Shown in pieces: positions 22,358 through 24,431 of a DNA stretch of 24,431 nt. The notes under the pieces are model-generated. The model saw only the letters and a list, made by a program, of their open reading frames with translations. It was not told where the DNA came from and made no database searches. The DNA is taken from NCBI GenBank assembly GCA_029558215.1, contig JAKQFZ010000024.1:1-24431 (forward strand). The letters run 5' to 3'. The stretch is from Candidatus Omnitrophota bacterium. GTDB lineage: Bacteria; Hinthialibacterota; Hinthialibacteria; JAKQFZ01. The first letter of the stretch is position 1. Each line of letters starts with the position of its first letter. The translations under genes and the position numbers were made by a program.

Positions 22358-22499
22358 TTCAGAAAACTCCTTTCAAAATAGAAAACACCAAAATAAAACA
22401 AAACACACGTCGCCAGATAAAATCACCGATTTGTCCTTTCGCCTAGACCATCACCTCCTCATTCAGCAGCGCCGGAACAGTCTCTCCGGCAATGCTGCT
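22358..22499 (-). promoter_or_regulatory. 5' leader of the 21227-22357 gene: hairpin, GGAGGTGAT box, U-rich stretch, RBS
   Basis: On the minus strand an imperfect stem (AGCAGC and GCCGGA at 22465-22476 against TCCGGC and GCTGCT at 22485-22499) is followed after four bases by GAGGAGGTGATGG (22448-22460). The T of GTGAT is 93 nt before the ATG, against 94 nt in the companion gene. A U/G-rich stretch follows, then GAAAGGAGTTTT next to the start codon. No known riboswitch class is recognised. Confidence 0.55.
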
Positions 22500-22638
22500 C
22501 AGAAACCAAATCAACTTCCTGAACTAACCTATATCACTTTCCGACAGCCCTTGTCAATTGCAAATTTCAGATTCTTCGTATGGGCTCAGTTATGCAGGTG
22601 ATACAGCCAGGATATGCTCTCCCGAGAATCCCCCCTGC

Positions 22639-22717
22639 CCCCCTTGTTAAGGGGGGTTCAGAACAGGACACCCCTTCGTCAAGGTGGTTCTGAAAACACC
22701 CCCCTTAATAAGGGTTC
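22639..22717. repeat. Three tandem C/G-rich palindromic units next to the insertion sequence
   Basis: Units of about 30 bp with the shape C4-6 TT(N2)TAAG/CAAG G-rich occur at 22639-22664 (CCCCCTTGTTAAGGGGGG), 22669-22696 (CACCCCTTCGTCAAGGTGG) and from 22697 (ACCCCCCTTAATAAGGG). The first two end in GGTTC(A/T)GAA. The third is interrupted by the insertion sequence; related DNA (CGATAAGGGGGGATCAAGG) continues to its right at 24047-24065. With the leader at 22358-22499 this is what the 361-bp gap holds. Confidence 0.7.
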
Positions 22718-24044
22718 TTCAAGGAACACCGGGGAAGGCGGCGCGAATACGTAAAAAGAAGTACTCATCATCGCGGAAGCCATAGGCGACTCGTTTGATG
22801 ACTTTGATCTTGTTGTTCATGCCTTCGAGGAGGCTGGTGTGAAGTGGCCAGCGACAATGACTCACGATTCCATGGACGTAGGCTTTGAGTCGTTTCGCGA
22901 ACTTCTTGAGGGGAACGAGACGGCTGCAACAGGCCCGATGATACCAGTGGTGCCACGCCTTCAAGGCGCCTGCGGGGTGTCGATACTGCCAAAGGTCTTT
23001 CAGGTCCTCTTTCAGTAAATAGACCTTGAAAAGATTCCTGTTGGCTGCCAGCAGCTCGCTGAGTCGCACTTCGTTATCTTGCGATAGATTCGCGCGATCA
23101 CGCAACAGCAACCACCGAGAACCTTGTACCAGTTTGCGTGAGGGATCTGCTTGTTGGAGTCGTCGGCCTTCTTCGGCCCGGACCTTGTCCACGACTTCCC
23201 GACCATACTTGGCAAGCACATGAAACAGGTCATAGACGATCTGCGCGTTGGGACAATGACTCCTCACCTCTTGCTCATAAGCGCCGTTCATGTCCATCGC
23301 CACAGCCTTAAGCGCCTTACACCTCTCGGGACCCAGCAGTTGAAAGAAGGGACGAATATCTTCACGCCCCCGGCCTCGACCAACCCAAAGCACCTGCTTG
23401 TTCTTTGGATTGACAATGCATGTCGCGTATTGTTGCCCTTTCTGAATGGCGAACTCGTCCATTGCTATCACTTCCAACCCAGAGAGTTCCACCGGCTCTA
23501 ACCGCCTCTTCAAGGCCCGCTTGTGGATGTTCTTCACCGTCTCCCAACCCAAGTCAAAATAGAGCGCCACCTGGCTGATAGCCAGTACCTCGCACAGCCT
23601 TACAATACTTTCCGCGAACCGTTTCGTTACCCGTTGATGCCGGTCCAGCCAACTCAGTCGCTCCAGTTTCGGTCCACACCTCTCGCATAACACCCGTCTG
23701 CGTTTCACGAACAACCATGTCTTCGCTCCCAATATCGGCAGGTCTCGAATCATACGCTCACTCACTTCATGAATCGACTTGGCTTTCCCACCGCAGGCAC
23801 TGCAGACCATACTCCCTGTTTCTTCCGGCAATAGTTCGATCCACACCTCCTCACACCCTTTTCCCTTCACGCCTTCTACACGTTGCGTTCTCCCTACACG
23901 ATAGCCTTCCCATTCTCCCAAAACGCTGATACTATTGCTTGTGGACATTGGCAGCTGCATATCCTTCTCCTTTAACACACATGCTTTTGAAGGATATTAA
24001 CGCTGCCTTTGTCCTCCCTCTACCCCGCTTTTCCTTGAAGAACC
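22713..24044. mobile_element. Complete ISL3-family insertion sequence
   Basis: A 1332-bp element with terminal inverted repeats: left GGTTCTTCAAGGAACACC (from 22713) and, read inward from 24044, right GGTTCTTCAAGGAAAAGC. The first 14 bases are identical, and the match extends to about 25 bp with three mismatches. It holds a single full-length transposase gene whose stop codon lies inside the left repeat. ISL3 elements usually make 8-bp target duplications; here only ATAAGG is shared by the flanks, so the duplication is not clear. The target is the palindromic repeat cluster. Confidence 0.88.
22719..23960 (-). CDS. ISL3 family transposase
   Basis: Transposase of 413 residues, full length for the ISL3 (IS204/IS1001/IS1096/IS1165) family. 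A GTG at 23978 could add six residues, but ATG 23960 has AAGGAG six bases upstream. An N-terminal zinc ribbon is visible (C53xxC56 and C92xxC95), then a helix-turn-helix-like region (AISQVALYFDLGWETVKNIHK, 127-147). The DDE catalytic residues are probably D168 (IAMDEFA), D223 (VAMDMNGAY) and E379 (LLEGMNN). WHHWYHRACCSRL and the C-terminal KVIKRVAYGFRDDEYFFLRI are typical of the family. No frameshift or internal stop is seen, so the element looks capable of movement. It is the only gene in the element. Confidence 0.93.
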   Translation of the reverse strand: MQLPMSTSNSISVLGEWEGYRVGRTQRVEGVKGKGCEEVWIELLPEETGSMVCSACGGKAKSIHEVSERMIRDLPILGAKTWLFVKRRRVLCERCGPKLERLSWLDRHQRVTKRFAESIVRLCEVLAISQVALYFDLGWETVKNIHKRALKRRLEPVELSGLEVIAMDEFAIQKGQQYATCIVNPKNKQVLWVGRGRGREDIRPFFQLLGPERCKALKAVAMDMNGAYEQEVRSHCPNAQIVYDLFHVLAKYGREVVDKVRAEEGRRLQQADPSRKLVQGSRWLLLRDRANLSQDNEVRLSELLAANRNLFKVYLLKEDLKDLWQYRHPAGALKAWHHWYHRACCSRLVPLKKFAKRLKAYVHGIVSHCRWPLHTSLLEGMNNKIKVIKRVAYGFRDDEYFFLRIRAAFPGVP

Positions 24045-24115
24045 TTCGATAAGGGGGGATCAAGGGGGGATTTGTCATCCCCTTCAGGTGCGCCGTAGGC
24101 CAATGAGGAGCTTTA

Positions 24116-24172
24116 GTAGCAAGCCTTTGCGCGCTGCCGAAGCCACAAGAACATCGTCGGCAGCGTTGCTAC
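24116..24172. repeat. Intergenic palindrome A
   Basis: GTAGCAA (24116-24122) and CGCTGCCGA (24132-24140) pair with TCGGCAGCG (24157-24165) and TTGCTAC (24166-24172), an interrupted 16-bp stem with an asymmetric bulge. It is part of the 470-bp gene-free end of the window, in which I see only repeats. Confidence 0.65.
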
Positions 24173-24198
24173 CCACTCATAGCAACCGCGTTCGGTTT

Positions 24199-24248
24199 GT
24201 AGGAGTAGGGCTTGCCCTCCAGAAAGAGCGCAGCAAACAGCGCCCCTA
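24199..24248. repeat. Intergenic palindrome B
   Basis: GTAGGAGTAGGGC at the left is matched imperfectly by GCGCCCCTAC at the right, with GGGCTTGCCC as a small internal palindrome. This resembles short 'GTAGGGGCG...' dispersed repeats of environmental genomes. Weak but compositionally distinct. Confidence 0.4.
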
Positions 24249-24319
24249 CGACTTCTTCGCTCAGTCTGTAGCCAAGATCCCGGTTTCGGGGGAGGCTGTC
24301 TCAAAACCCTCTTGGGGTT

Positions 24320-24410
24320 GTCATGCTGAGCGAAGCGAAGCATCTCTCTGATCGCTGAAAGCCCCATAGAATCGAGATTCTTCACTTTGCTTTGCTCCGT
24401 TCAGAATGAC
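24320..24410. repeat. Dispersed palindromic repeat, copy 2
   Basis: Starts GTCATGCTGAGCGAAGCGAAG and ends GTTCAGAATGAC, with GAGATTCTTCACTTTGC inside, matching both termini of the element at 21019-21136 but with a different and shorter centre. No open reading frame of its own, so a non-autonomous palindromic element or REP/MITE-like repeat. Confidence 0.75.
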
Positions 24411-24431
24411 AGAAGGTGTCGCTCTGATGAG

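Noticed and set aside
22448..22499. Known riboswitch (glycine or c-di-GMP type) in the leader of the 21227-22357 gene
   Set aside because: The conserved cores of these classes are not present; only a simple hairpin and the GGAGGTGAT box can be seen.
22639..22717. CRISPR array
   Set aside because: Only three imperfect palindromic units with almost no spacers and no cas genes nearby; better read as dispersed palindromes.

Overview
The window looks like a chromosomal segment of an uncultured, Gram-negative-like bacterium. It carries several exported proteins with Thr-Pro ('TPT') linkers, a YAWGENIGW-repeat protein with a dockerin-like end, a parallel beta-helix protein, carbohydrate-active enzymes and many intergenic palindromes. 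Such features are common in metagenome-assembled genomes of Sumerlaeota, Hydrogenedentota, Lentisphaerota and similar phyla. That placement is only an inference; no rRNA, tRNA or marker gene is present to confirm it.

Layout, left to right. (1) 2-937: the C-terminal part of an AIPR-family (abortive infection phage resistance) protein, cut by the window edge. (2) 1150-2331: a PL22-type oligogalacturonate-lyase-like beta-propeller, followed by a 200-bp truncated copy of a sugar-ABC permease gene. (3) 2625-5013 (minus): two exported proteins, one with YAWGENIGW repeats, a TPT linker and a dockerin-like module, the other a right-handed beta-helix. (4) 5288-10434 (minus): a probable operon of a DUF2079 membrane protein, an extracellular sugar-binding protein and two sugar ABC permeases. 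No ATPase subunit is encoded here. (5) 10676-17056 (plus): an XRE regulator, an ImmA/IrrE metallopeptidase and NAD kinase joined by 4-nt overlaps, then a TPR lipoprotein and a secreted clan GH-A glycoside hydrolase with C-terminal accessory domains. (6) 17115-18299 (minus): an AAA ATPase with a DUF4143-type C-terminus, behind a striking AT-rich inverted and direct repeat. (7) 18364-22357 (minus): a small membrane protein and two exported proteins that share both ends of their transcription units. (8) 22639-24431: palindromic repeats around a complete ISL3-family insertion sequence.

The most unusual signal is in region 7. Two otherwise unrelated exported proteins (ends at 19005 and 21227) finish with the same peptide, GV(R/K)EFEVYE, after a short Pro/Thr linker. 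Nucleotide near-identity runs through the tag, the stop codon, a hairpin around the stop codon, the 3' untranslated region and a hairpin terminator. Their 5' leaders also match in layout: a hairpin, then GGAGGTGAT placed 93-94 nt before the start codon, a U-rich stretch and the same GAAAGGAGTTTT ribosome-binding region. This looks like a reusable expression and C-terminal-tag cassette carried by different exported cargo proteins. Its function is unknown.

The theme of the remaining genes is extracellular carbohydrate capture: lyase-like enzyme, GH-A hydrolase, sugar ABC importer and dockerin/beta-helix surface proteins. Embedded in it are an eroded permease copy, defence-type genes (AIPR, DUF4143 ATPase) and mobile or palindromic DNA.
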